A stretch of DNA of 11,690 bases from positions 1-11,690 of the forward strand of contig JAIRJQ010000068.1 in the NCBI GenBank assembly GCA_031260545.1, in the 5' to 3' direction. Under the pieces are notes generated by a model, which worked only from the letters and a program-made list of their open reading frames with translations, had not been told where the DNA came from and did not search any database. The DNA is from Methanomassiliicoccaceae archaeon (GTDB lineage Archaea > Thermoplasmatota > Thermoplasmata > Methanomassiliicoccales > Methanomethylophilaceae). Shown in pieces: positions 1 through 7,436 of this stretch. Made by a program: the position numbers and the translations under genes. Each line of letters begins with the position of its first letter. Positions within the stretch are counted from its first letter, which is position 1.

Positions 1-155
1 TACTCCATTATTATTCCCTTTCTTCTGTACTCGCCGTACCTGTCGTCCGGCGAATATTTCGCCGGCAGCGGCGTCACTGTCGCAGAGCCGCATTTGCATA
101 CGTCGCTCAACGTGTATTCGCGGCAATCGGGGCACTTTTTCATGGATGAGCGCAT
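1..155 (-). CDS. nop10: Nop10, H/ACA snoRNP-type protein (3' part cut by window edge)
   Basis: Archaeal Nop10 is a small protein of the H/ACA guide ribonucleoprotein. With Cbf5, Gar1 and L7Ae it directs pseudouridylation of rRNA. The 51 visible codons show a CPDC knuckle (C8, C11), a second cysteine pair (C20, C22) and the family hallmark SPDDRYGEYRR (residues 35-45). I start it at the ATG at 155 rather than the ATG at 143, because MRSSMKKCP aligns with the usual MRFRIRKCP beginning. That places the start 2 bases after the aIF2-alpha stop, so translation is probably coupled. The last two visible bases are TA, so the next codon is either Tyr or a TAA/TAG stop. As every other CDS here ends in TGA and the family usually runs to 55-60 residues, Tyr is more likely. 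Oddity: the second knuckle is C-K-C-G rather than the usual C-x-x-C-G. Family identity is secure; the C-terminus is unseen. Confidence 0.92.
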   Translation of the reverse strand, partial: MRSSMKKCPDCREYTLSDVCKCGSATVTPLPAKYSPDDRYGEYRRKGIIME

Positions 156-157
156 GG

Positions 158-940
158 TCACTTGCTCTCTCGTTTCAGGACCGCTTCGCCGCCCGCTTTC
201 ACAAGATCGTCTATGACCGCAGAGGAGACAACTTTCATAATATCCTCGGCCTCTTTGTACTCGTCCGCCGTAATAACGATGCGGTACCTCGGGGCACCTA
301 CATACTGCAACGAAACTTTAGCGTCACCCGCTGCTTTTTCACCCTTTTTCATTGCATTTTTGATAAGATCGATGCCGTTCGGTGCGGATGAACGCAATTC
401 GAGTATCCCCTCGATCTGCACGAACGACAAAGTAACGTTCTCGTTCGCCACAGCAACAAAAATATCGACCCAATCACCGCTGAATTCTTCTCTGAATTCA
501 TCGGCGGATGCCGCAACAGTTTCAAATGCTCCGTATAACGTTTCATACGCTTCAAGGACGTCATTCCCGAAAAGAGTGTAAGCGTCGTCCACAGTGATGG
601 ACATCCTTTCGGCGATGATCTCTACGAGTTTCTCCGCCTTCTTTTCGTTCTTCCACTGCTGTATCTTCTCACGTTTCTGATGTTCGTTCACGGATTTCAG
701 CGAAAGGTCGATGTGACCTTTCGAAGAATCCACACCAAGCACCTTACATACAATTTTCTGTCCTTCTCTGATAAAATCTCTGATGTATTTTACCCAGCCA
801 GTTGTGACATCCCTGACATGGACGAACCCTTCTTTGTTGTCGTATTCATCAAGCGTTACGAAAGCACCAAAGTTCTTTACGCTTGTTACCGTACAAACAA
901 CAAGTTCTCCATCTTCCGGGAAGCCTCTGGCCCGGGACAT
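158..940 (-). CDS. eif2a: Translation initiation factor aIF2, alpha subunit
   Basis: This is the alpha subunit of the archaeal aIF2 heterotrimer, which carries initiator Met-tRNA to the small ribosomal subunit. The 260-residue length is normal for the family. Residues about 8-85 form the N-terminal S1 beta-barrel, with the characteristic GFVHVRDV and GWVKYIRDFIREGQK segments followed by CKVLGVD. A helical domain covers roughly 90-175, and the C-terminal alpha/beta domain that contacts the gamma subunit lies at about 180-255 (APRYRIVITADEYKEAE region). The ATG at 940 overlaps the eS27 stop by one base (TGATG), and the stop is followed after 2 bases by nop10. The order eL42-eS27-aIF2-alpha-Nop10 is a widely conserved archaeal operon, which supports the call. 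No unusual feature seen. Confidence 0.97.
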   Translation of the reverse strand: MSRARGFPEDGELVVCTVTSVKNFGAFVTLDEYDNKEGFVHVRDVTTGWVKYIRDFIREGQKIVCKVLGVDSSKGHIDLSLKSVNEHQKREKIQQWKNEKKAEKLVEIIAERMSITVDDAYTLFGNDVLEAYETLYGAFETVAASADEFREEFSGDWVDIFVAVANENVTLSFVQIEGILELRSSAPNGIDLIKNAMKKGEKAAGDAKVSLQYVGAPRYRIVITADEYKEAEDIMKVVSSAVIDDLVKAGGEAVLKRESK

Positions 941-1107
941 CAGCCGACCACCTCAAGCACTTCGCCCTTGATCTCTCCGACACCGCCTTTGGGTGTGATA
1001 AGGGTCGAACCGCATACGTGGCACGTCACCGTTGTGGCCGCGCGTCTGAATCCAATCTGTTCGTTACCGCAGTCACGGCATTTTATCTTTACAAAATCGT
1101 TGACCAT
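940..1107 (-). CDS. rps27e: Ribosomal protein eS27 (S27e)
   Basis: This is a 55-residue zinc-binding protein of the small ribosomal subunit. The four zinc ligands are visible as CRDC (C10, C13) and CHVC (C29, C32). Between and after them come the family's GNEQ segment and the GSTLITPKGG turn, followed by a short C-terminal strand. The open frame extends 25 codons further upstream to 1182, but that part lies inside the eL42 gene and has no family resemblance. The ATG at 1107 gives the normal length of about 55-65 residues and lies 5 bases beyond the eL42 stop. The last base of its TGA stop is the first base of the aIF2-alpha start codon. Confidence 0.95.
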   Translation of the reverse strand: MVNDFVKIKCRDCGNEQIGFRRAATTVTCHVCGSTLITPKGGVGEIKGEVLEVVG

Positions 1108-1112
1108 GTTGA

Positions 1113-1391
1113 TCACTCCGTCAATTCGAATTTCTTCGCTCTGAGACACGGTTTGATATGTGCTTTCTTGCACGTCTCGCATCTGAATCTTATGTTTATT
1201 CTCTTTGTGGGCTTCTCTCTGCCTTCCGGCTTAGGCCTGGGGAAACCTCCGTAACCTGCCGTTACTTTTCTGAATCTCCTCTGACCCCACTTGAGCTCAC
1301 TTGCCTTTTTCTTTTTGACCCTTTCCACGTCGTGAGACGTATGGGTCTTGCAGTATGGACAGTAAGTCTGTATGACTCTGGGCTTCTTCAT
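1113..1391 (-). CDS. rpl44e: Ribosomal protein eL42 (L44e)
   Basis: This is a 92-residue zinc-ribbon protein of the large subunit, located near the tRNA exit site. Zinc ligands are CPYC (C11, C14) and CETC (C71, C74). The basic middle part carries the family segment KWGQRRF (residues 35-41) and the GYGGFPRPKP loop (46-55). It is the first gene of the leftward translation operon. A good Shine-Dalgarno sequence (GAGGAG, positions 1403-1398 read on the minus strand) lies 6 bases before the ATG, and a TATA box sits about 45-50 bases upstream. The gene ends 5 bases before eS27. Confidence 0.97.
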   Translation of the reverse strand: MKKPRVIQTYCPYCKTHTSHDVERVKKKKASELKWGQRRFRKVTAGYGGFPRPKPEGREKPTKRINIRFRCETCKKAHIKPCLRAKKFELTE

Positions 1392-1433
1392 GTTTATCTC
1401 CTCTATAAAGGAACAGAGTTGCTAATAACGATG

Positions 1434-1445
1434 TTATATAAAAAG
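1434..1445 (-). promoter_or_regulatory. TATA box of the translation operon
   Basis: Read on the minus strand the sequence is CTTTTTATATAA. It is AT-rich and matches an archaeal TATA box. Initiation about 25 bases downstream would fall near 1412-1416 and give a leader of about 22-25 nt that includes the GAGGAG ribosome-binding site of eL42. The position is inferred from sequence only. Confidence 0.6.
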
Positions 1446-1494
1446 GCTCACCCCGATATTATTATCATGCCCGCATGCCGTGCGAAGGCACAAT

Positions 1495-1506
1495 CATTAT
1501 AATAAG
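1495..1506 (+). promoter_or_regulatory. Candidate TATA box for the nuclease/ATPase operon
   Basis: The stretch ATTATAATAAG lies 23-34 bases before the ATG at 1529. Initiation at the usual archaeal distance would fall within a few bases of the start codon, so the mRNA would be leaderless or nearly so. A weak AGGGA (1521-1525) sits 3 bases before the ATG, too close for a convincing ribosome-binding site. Confidence 0.4.
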
Positions 1507-1528
1507 CGCATATCACTTTTAGGGAACG

Positions 1529-2743
1529 ATGGCCAAGGAGTTCAAATTCATACATTGTTCAGACCTCCATCTGGGCGCCCCGTTCAAAAAAATATCATCT
1601 TACGACCATTCCATGGGAGAAAAGATCGTCAATGCACCGTTCGCCGCGCTGAACCGTATAATTGACAAAGGGATATCAGAAAAGGCCGGATTCATAATAT
1701 TTTCAGGTGATATCTTTGACAGTGAGAACACAACGCCGCATTCCAGGTTCCTTTTCGCCGAAGCACTGAGGAGAGCGGGCACCGCAGGGATCAGATGCTA
1801 CATCGCATACGGTAACCATGATCACAGCAGAATGTGGGAGGACAGCATACCGTTCCCTGACAACGCAATCGAATTTCCGTCGGACGGTCCTGTAAACGTA
1901 CCATATCCGGATGAGAAGGACAAACTTGCCGACGTGATAGGTATAAGCCACGGCACATCCGCAGAAGGACGTGATCTGACCGCAGATATACACGGAACAT
2001 CGTCCTTTTCGATCGCTGTGGTGCACTGCGACATTGACTCATCATCTGAAGGAAAAAGGTACGCTCCGTGCCGGCTGAACGATCTGCTCTCAAAAAAGGA
2101 CATCGATTATTGGGCATTAGGCCACATACACAAGCGTGCCGTGCTTCATGAAGCACCGTATATCGTATATCCGGGGAACACACAAGGCAGGAGCACAAAA
2201 GAAACGGACGAGAAAGGTGCGTACCTGATAACGGTCATGGACGGAAAGGTGGCAAAGATGGAATTCTTTGCAACACATTCGATAATGTGGAAAGAATTAG
2301 AAGTGAACATAACAGGCAAGGACATCACATCATTCATCGACAGCATCAGAACTATCATACCGCGCGGTTCGTTCGTAAAACTAAAGGTGTCCGGGCGCGG
2401 TGTATTGGACAGAATGATAAGACTTGAGCAGAAGAGCATGATCGCCGCGATCGAGACGCACACCGGATGCAGGATAGCCGAGATCGAGGCAAGCACGATG
2501 CCCGATATTGACATAAATGAAAGAAGGAACACGGGAGATTTCACTTCCGCCGTGATAAAGGAGGCCGATCGTTTGAGCACAGTGCCGCGGGATGTGCTGA
2601 TCGCTGCGATATGCACAACAAAAGCATCTAGCTCGCCCGAGATAATGTCCGTGTTCCGAGAGATGGATGATGATGAATTGAGGAAGATGGTGAACGATGC
2701 ACTGGCATCGGTCCTCGAAAGGCTTGCGGGGGGCCGCAGATGA
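1529..2743 (+). CDS. Mre11/SbcD-like (YhaO-type) DNA exonuclease
   Basis: This is a 404-residue calcineurin-like metallophosphoesterase of the Mre11/SbcD/YhaO group, predicted to cut DNA ends with a two-metal centre. All phosphoesterase motifs are intact: HCSDLHLG (D12, H14), FSGDIFDS (D61), YGNHDHSR (N96, H97), VVHCD (H166) and GHIHK (H199, H201). The family's capping sequence YPGNTQGRSTKE follows at about 213-224. Residues from about 235 on form a C-terminal accessory domain of low similarity. The TGA stop overlaps the ATG of the ATPase gene by 4 bases (ATGA), so the two products are almost certainly made together and probably form a complex like SbcCD, Mre11-Rad50 or YhaO-YhaN. The partner's architecture favours the YhaO/YhaN type. 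Exact substrate is unknown; the nuclease fold itself is clear. Confidence 0.9.
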   Translation: MAKEFKFIHCSDLHLGAPFKKISSYDHSMGEKIVNAPFAALNRIIDKGISEKAGFIIFSGDIFDSENTTPHSRFLFAEALRRAGTAGIRCYIAYGNHDHSRMWEDSIPFPDNAIEFPSDGPVNVPYPDEKDKLADVIGISHGTSAEGRDLTADIHGTSSFSIAVVHCDIDSSSEGKRYAPCRLNDLLSKKDIDYWALGHIHKRAVLHEAPYIVYPGNTQGRSTKETDEKGAYLITVMDGKVAKMEFFATHSIMWKELEVNITGKDITSFIDSIRTIIPRGSFVKLKVSGRGVLDRMIRLEQKSMIAAIETHTGCRIAEIEASTMPDIDINERRNTGDFTSAVIKEADRLSTVPRDVLIAAICTTKASSSPEIMSVFREMDDDELRKMVNDALASVLERLAGGRR

Positions 2744-4863
2744 GGATCACGGACATAAACATCCGGACATTCGGCAAGCTGGCCAACCGTTCCGTGAACG
2801 ATCTTCCGGAAGGACTCATACTCATTACAGGGGACAATGAGAGCGGTAAAACGACAATGATGGAGTTCATGCGCACCACGATGTTCCCTTCCAGTAAGCG
2901 CAACCTGTACCCGGAAGCAACAAAGAACGACAGCGGATCGCTCATTCTGAAACTCGAATCCGGCGAGGAGATAATACTTGAAAGAAAGGGCAAGGACGTT
3001 ACAGCGCTGAAGGGGAAGGAACGCCCGGAGAAGATGTTCGCAATGGACGCGGAAACTTATAATTCTATATTTGCCATGAATCTCGCCGACCTGACGAACT
3101 CCGGCGTCATAGAGGGGATACGCAATAAATTTCTAACGATACCCGGAGGGGATAACGTGCCCGCCGTTCTCTCTGATCTGGAGTCTCTGAAAAAGGCCAT
3201 AATGAATGAAGAGAGAATATCATCAACGAACCCGGTGCGCGTGCTCAGAGGGGAGGCGGACGAGATCGGCAGAGAGATGAGCAGTGTAAGAATACAGAGC
3301 GGCGATTATGACAGGCTCGTCAAGGACATGGACACCCTAACAGATAAAATAAGAACTGCCAGGAGCGCAAGGGAAGAGAAAGATAACGAACGTACAGGGC
3401 GCGAAATACTGAGAGCGCAGAAAGAGAACGTGAACAAGATCGAAAAAATGACCGAACAGAGGTCGAAGCTGGCGTATGCGGACCTGCTGACGGAAGAGAC
3501 GATCGTCAGGGTCGATACGATCAGGAATGATATTGCCGTTATGAACAAAGAGGCGGAAGGCCTCAAGGCCCCCGAGCCGTTCTCCAAAGAGAAAGCGGCG
3601 AGGGTATCGGGCGCGCTGAAGAGCGCGTCAGCGGTACTCGAGGAACGGAACGCCGTTCCGTCAGATGAAGTACCCGAACCGGTCACATCAGGCGCACAAC
3701 GGTCCGGAAAGAAATTCCCGGTATTGCCGTTAATGTTGTTTGCCGCCGCCGCCGCTGCGTTCGCAGCGTGCATAATCGAACCTTTGGCAGCGATCGCCGG
3801 TATCGCTCTGGCGATAGGAGGGGCGGCCGTGCTCTTTGCGGAAAAGAATAAGAACGCCGCACAACCCGTTCAGACGATCCGTGCAGCACGCCCGTCCGCG
3901 CAAAGTGCGAGAGAGTCCGCGGTGCGTTATGATGTAGAGACTATATTCAGAGAGGACGGGAGGCGTTTCAAGACCATAGAGGATGCCGTCACGGTGCTGG
4001 AGGGCATGATCAGGACAGACGCAATCAATACTGATCAAGCTAACAAGAGGGGGGCCAAGAACAGAGAGATAGCGCAGAAGAACGAAGAGCTGATAGACAT
4101 CGAAAAGAATTACGGCGGCCGGGACAGTTTCAACAAAATGAAAGCTGACCGCGCATCTTATATTGCTGCAGGCATCGAGATAGATATGCTCACTAAGAGT
4201 ATGGAATCGGCGACCAAAACGGACATCGGAACAATTAAAAAGCTGCTTAGCCAGATGCCGGAAGAAGTGATACCCGAGAATAATGATATCGATGATATGA
4301 ACAGACAGCGCGGAGCGCTGCAGAAAGAGATAGAGAACATGAGATCGGATGTCCGTCTGTACGATCTGGCGGCGAAGAAGGACGCTAAGGAGACGGAACT
4401 CGCGAACACAGTAAAGGAATGGGGCGTGCTTTCGCTGCAGAATTACATGATAGACCGTTCGTGTCAGGAATTGTATAAAAATATGCAGCCCTCCGTGATA
4501 AGAACGGCCAATAAATATCTGGGGACAATGACGAACGGCCGTTATATGATAGACACCGATCCGAGACAGGAAGGCATAAACATACGCGACGGAACGGAAT
4601 ACAAGACGCCGAAGCAATGGAGCAGCGGCCTAGGCGATCAAGTATACCTTTCAATAAAGATGGCCGTTGCAAAGGAGATGGGCACGGAACGTCTGCCGAT
4701 GGTCCTTGACGATATCTTGGTACGTTTCGACAACACAAGAAAAAGATCGGCGTGCGAGGCCATACTCGAATTTGCGAAGGACCAGCAGGTCTTTCTCTTC
4801 TCATGCATACCGCTGAACGAGATATTCCCTGTTGGTTCGACGTACAGACACGTGAAACTATGA
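2740..4863 (+). CDS. Rad50/SbcC-like (YhaN-type) ATPase with a predicted membrane hairpin
   Basis: This is a 707-residue SMC/Rad50-like ABC ATPase. The N-terminal lobe has FGKL near residue 11 and a Walker A, GDNESGKTT (31-39). The C-terminal lobe has a signature-like SSGLGDQVYLSIKMA (from about 628) and Walker B LPMVLDDILVRFD (from about 653, with the DD pair at 657-658). Charged, helix-rich stretches at about 150-320 and 400-600 suggest coiled coil. Between them, at about 326-368, lie two adjacent hydrophobic segments ending in FAEKNK, predicted to form a membrane hairpin. There is no C-x-x-C zinc hook anywhere in the protein. This layout is that of YhaN-type ATPases (COG4717 as I remember it) rather than true Rad50, though the protein is clearly shorter than bacterial YhaN. 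It overlaps the nuclease gene by 4 bases and stops 3 bases before the convergent rpiA. Role in DNA end processing at the membrane is inferred. Confidence 0.85.
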   Translation: MRITDINIRTFGKLANRSVNDLPEGLILITGDNESGKTTMMEFMRTTMFPSSKRNLYPEATKNDSGSLILKLESGEEIILERKGKDVTALKGKERPEKMFAMDAETYNSIFAMNLADLTNSGVIEGIRNKFLTIPGGDNVPAVLSDLESLKKAIMNEERISSTNPVRVLRGEADEIGREMSSVRIQSGDYDRLVKDMDTLTDKIRTARSAREEKDNERTGREILRAQKENVNKIEKMTEQRSKLAYADLLTEETIVRVDTIRNDIAVMNKEAEGLKAPEPFSKEKAARVSGALKSASAVLEERNAVPSDEVPEPVTSGAQRSGKKFPVLPLMLFAAAAAAFAACIIEPLAAIAGIALAIGGAAVLFAEKNKNAAQPVQTIRAARPSAQSARESAVRYDVETIFREDGRRFKTIEDAVTVLEGMIRTDAINTDQANKRGAKNREIAQKNEELIDIEKNYGGRDSFNKMKADRASYIAAGIEIDMLTKSMESATKTDIGTIKKLLSQMPEEVIPENNDIDDMNRQRGALQKEIENMRSDVRLYDLAAKKDAKETELANTVKEWGVLSLQNYMIDRSCQELYKNMQPSVIRTANKYLGTMTNGRYMIDTDPRQEGINIRDGTEYKTPKQWSSGLGDQVYLSIKMAVAKEMGTERLPMVLDDILVRFDNTRKRSACEAILEFAKDQQVFLFSCIPLNEIFPVGSTYRHVKL

Positions 4864-4866
4864 AGG

Positions 4867-5541
4867 TCACATCATCCGCACTTTGCCGTCAGGCGATGAT
4901 ATCACGACAGCCGTTGTCATATTAAGGAACAGCCCGTTATCAATCACCCCAGGTATCACGTTGATACGGGATTCGAGGAAGAACGGGTTATCGATCCTGT
5001 CGAATTTGCAGTCGTAGATGTAATTGCCGCCGTCCGTGATGAATATCTTGCCGTCCTTCATCCGTAACACGGCGGTGCATCTCTGTTTCTCAAGAGCAAT
5101 CTTTGTTTTCTTGTATCCGAATTTAAGGACCTCTACGGGAAGCGGCCCTTTGGTGCCCAGCGTCTCCACGAGTTTCGAATCGTCCGCGATTATTATTTCC
5201 TGTCTGGACACGGAGGCGACTATCTTCTCTCTCAGTAACGCGCCGCCGAGGCCTTTTATCAGCTGCATGTTCGGGTCAACTTCGTCCGCACCGTCAATGG
5301 TAACGTCAATGTGATCTATATCGTCAAGTTCTACGATATCGATACCGCATTCCCTTGCTATCTTTTCGGTCTGCACAGAAGTTGCAACGCATTTCAGTTT
5401 GTAACCGTTCGAAACAAGCTCGCCTACCCGTTTTATTGCGTAATATGCTGTTGACCCGGTACCCAGACCGACGATCATGCCGTCCTTCACAAAATCATCC
5501 ACCGCCTTCTCAGCGGCCATCCGTTTGAGGTCTACGGTCAC
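4867..5541 (-). CDS. rpiA: Ribose-5-phosphate isomerase A
   Basis: RpiA interconverts ribose 5-phosphate and ribulose 5-phosphate in the cytosol. The 224-residue length is typical. Visible motifs are the phosphate-binding GLGTGST (25-31), DGADEVD (83-89, with D83 and D86 equivalent to the catalytic aspartates), KGLGGALLREK (97 onward, with K97 and the proposed general base E105), TDGGNYI (169-175) and IPGVIDNGLF (196-205). The usual KGGGG loop reads KGLGG here. I start it at the GTG at 5541, because this retains the N-terminal DLK helix seen in archaeal homologs; an ATG seven codons later (5520) would lose it. The GTG overlaps the TGA stop of the upstream creatininase-family gene by 4 bases, so the two are translationally coupled. 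Its stop lies 3 bases from that of the convergent ATPase gene. Confidence 0.96.
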   Translation of the reverse strand: MTVDLKRMAAEKAVDDFVKDGMIVGLGTGSTAYYAIKRVGELVSNGYKLKCVATSVQTEKIARECGIDIVELDDIDHIDVTIDGADEVDPNMQLIKGLGGALLREKIVASVSRQEIIIADDSKLVETLGTKGPLPVEVLKFGYKKTKIALEKQRCTAVLRMKDGKIFITDGGNYIYDCKFDRIDNPFFLESRINVIPGVIDNGLFLNMTTAVVISSPDGKVRMM

Positions 5542-6236
5542 TTAAGGTCCTCCCTTATCATTTTTATCAGTGTATCAACAAGATGGTCGTTCATCCTTTT
5601 TCCTGTCTCGGATGAAGCCTTCCCTGTATCGCCGACGATGCCGTCGGGTATGCATGCTGACGCATCACGCAATATCATCCCGTCCGCGCTGATGAACTTC
5701 CCCTTCGGCCTTTCTTTCTTCACCATGTCAGGATGAATGGCAAGCATTCTCGACGTCTCAAGCATACCGCCGTGACCGTCCCCGTCGTATACGAATTCCG
5801 ATGAACCGATATAATAATCGGAAACGAACATCACTTTTACATTATATTCTGAAACGATGTCTCTGCACGCTTCCGTTATCGCCGCCATATGGGATGTGCC
5901 GGCGTGCCCGCTTATCACAAGGATCCTCTTTATTCCGTGGTCAATGAATGATTCCAGGATATCGATGATCACAGAGCGCAAAGTGTCGAATGTGATGTTT
6001 ATCGTCCCGGGAACGTCCTTCAGCGACGAGTGATTCCCGTACGGCAGCGTCGGAGCGACCAGCACATTTTCCATTTTTTCGGATATCGCATTCGCAACGA
6101 ATTCAGCCTGGAATGTATCCGTTCCTAAAGGTAAATGAACGCCGTGGGCCTCCGTTGCCCCGACAGGCAGTATAAGTAACGGTTTTTTGGGAACGATCTT
6201 TTCAAAGTCGTTCGTTGTTATCCTGTCTACCCTCAT
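5538..6236 (-). CDS. Creatininase-family amidohydrolase, candidate ArfB
   Basis: This is a 232-residue metal-dependent amidohydrolase of the creatininase family. The metal-binding signature is present: GATEAHGVHLPLGTD (26-40, with E29, H31 and D40), ISGHAG (108-113, H111) and DGHGGMLETS (153-162, E160). The PYGNHSSLKDVPGTI stretch (65-79) matches the conserved PYG...PGT region. In archaea that make F420, a member of this family (ArfB) removes the formyl group from the FAPy intermediate in riboflavin and deazaflavin synthesis, and the length suits it. Coupling to rpiA, which supplies ribulose 5-phosphate, the precursor of the other half of riboflavin, would fit, but this is inference. Creatininase proper and mycofactocin MftE are other members of the family. 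It is the first gene of a two-gene operon, with its start 51 bases from the divergent dph6 start. Family certain, substrate not. Confidence 0.85.
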   Translation of the reverse strand: MRVDRITTNDFEKIVPKKPLLILPVGATEAHGVHLPLGTDTFQAEFVANAISEKMENVLVAPTLPYGNHSSLKDVPGTINITFDTLRSVIIDILESFIDHGIKRILVISGHAGTSHMAAITEACRDIVSEYNVKVMFVSDYYIGSSEFVYDGDGHGGMLETSRMLAIHPDMVKKERPKGKFISADGMILRDASACIPDGIVGDTGKASSETGKRMNDHLVDTLIKMIREDLK

Positions 6237-6257
6237 GCATCATATAACAGCATCATC

Positions 6258-6268
6258 AAATTAAACTA
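6258..6268. promoter_or_regulatory. AT-rich core between divergent starts, possible shared promoter element
   Basis: Only 51 bases separate the start codons at 6236 (minus) and 6288 (plus). The AAATTAAAC segment lies about 25-30 bases from each of them and is AT-rich on both strands. It is the only plausible TATA-like sequence at the correct distance in either direction, so both mRNAs may be leaderless. There is no Shine-Dalgarno sequence before either start. The match to a TATA consensus is weak. Confidence 0.3.
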
Positions 6269-6287
6269 TGGCGATGTTATCTGACGT

Positions 6288-7436
6288 ATGAGGCTGGCAT
6301 CCCTGTATTCCGGCGGCAAGGATTCAACGCTTTCGTTATACATAACGGAACCGATGGGCCACGATGTTGCATACATCGTTAACATAGTCTCAAATTCCGA
6401 CGATTCGATGATATTTCATGTTCCCAACGCTAACATGGTGCCGCTGCTTGCCGGATCAATGGGAAAAGAGCTTATCACAGCATCAACAAAAGGTGATGAG
6501 AAGGACGACATGGAAGCGCTCCGTACGGCATTGAAAGGTCTGAACATAGACGGTGTTGTTACGGGAGCAGTATGGTCGGATTATCAGTGGGACCGCATAA
6601 ACGCGATCTGCGAAGAACTAGGTCTTGTGTGCCTCTCGCCTTTATGGAAAAAGGACCAGGATATTGTGATGAAAGAACTGATCGATTCCGGGATAAAGGC
6701 GATCATCGTCGGCGTCTACGCGGACGGACTGGATGACAGCTGGCTGGGAAAAGATGTGGGCAGTTCTTACAGCGATCTTATGAGCATCAGAAGTAAGAAT
6801 AAAATAAGTGTCATCGGAGAAGGAGGAGAATTCGAGACGCTGACCATAGACTCGCCTTTGCAGAGATCGATCCTGAAAATAACAGAATATGAGAAGCAAT
6901 GGAACGGGCATTCCGGAACGCTGCACGTCAAAAATGCAGTGCTGACGCCAAAGAATAAGATCAGGCAGTTCACCAATGATGACATTGATTACATGATATC
7001 CCGCCAAATAAATTATTTCGAAGAAGAATACGGTTTTGACAAGGATGCATGGAAGACATATATCGCGGACGGAGTGCACGAACTCGTGAACAGATTTGAC
7101 CCGGAAAAAGATGTCATATTCATTCTTGAATCAAGCGGCCATGTATCCGGATGTATCGCCGTCACCCATCGGGAAGACCATACGGCACAAATGAGATACC
7201 TTTTCGTAGAGCCGGCGATCAGGGGGTCCGGTGCGGGAAACGAACTTATAGGTTCTGCGATAGATTTTTGCAGAGAAAGAAGATACGAACACATATTCTT
7301 ATGGACATTCAGCGAGCTGGCGGCCGCAAGGCATCTCTATGAGAAGAACGGTTTTAAGATAACGGACACGCACGAGAACAAGGAATGGGGCGAACCCATT
7401 CTTGAAGAAAGATGGGACCTGCATCTGAAAAACTGA
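6288..7436 (+). CDS. dph6: Diphthine-ammonia ligase (Dph6) fused to a GNAT acetyltransferase
   Basis: The 382-residue product has two parts. Residues 1-226 are a complete Dph6-type ATP pyrophosphatase: the PP-loop SGGKDS (8-13), the VTGAVWSDYQWDR region (about 90-102), and the family hallmark GEGGEFETL (about 177-185). Dph6 amidates diphthine on elongation factor 2, the last step of diphthamide synthesis in archaea and eukaryotes. Stand-alone archaeal forms are about this long. From about 228 to the end follows a GNAT N-acetyltransferase domain, with the acetyl-CoA loop RGSGAG (312-317) after the VEP strand, then LWTFSELAAARHLYEKNGF and a final WGEP...ERWDL segment. That ending is familiar from the GNAT half of MarR-GNAT fusion proteins. 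The frame runs unbroken through the junction. The acetyl acceptor is unknown. It is monocistronic, divergent from the creatininase-family gene and convergent with the peroxiredoxin-like gene. Confidence 0.9.
   Translation: MRLASLYSGGKDSTLSLYITEPMGHDVAYIVNIVSNSDDSMIFHVPNANMVPLLAGSMGKELITASTKGDEKDDMEALRTALKGLNIDGVVTGAVWSDYQWDRINAICEELGLVCLSPLWKKDQDIVMKELIDSGIKAIIVGVYADGLDDSWLGKDVGSSYSDLMSIRSKNKISVIGEGGEFETLTIDSPLQRSILKITEYEKQWNGHSGTLHVKNAVLTPKNKIRQFTNDDIDYMISRQINYFEEEYGFDKDAWKTYIADGVHELVNRFDPEKDVIFILESSGHVSGCIAVTHREDHTAQMRYLFVEPAIRGSGAGNELIGSAIDFCRERRYEHIFLWTFSELAAARHLYEKNGFKITDTHENKEWGEPILEERWDLHLKN

Noticed and set aside
1480..1491. GTGC-GAAG-GCAC mini-hairpin between the divergent eL42 and nuclease promoters
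   Set aside because: A 4-bp stem with a 4-base loop is too common by chance and has no T tract; it could at most be a weak operator.
3645..3661. ACGGAAC-GCC-GTTCCGT palindrome inside the ATPase gene, the same 7-mer as in the rRNA leader
   Set aside because: ACGGAAC is frequent in this window through common ACG GAA codons; inside a conserved coding frame the match is probably chance.
3730..4617. Long antisense open frame (295 codons) across the ATPase gene
   Set aside because: It is the shadow of a GC-biased coding frame; the encoded protein is rich in Arg, His, Leu and Tyr with no domain, while the plus strand has clear ATPase motifs.
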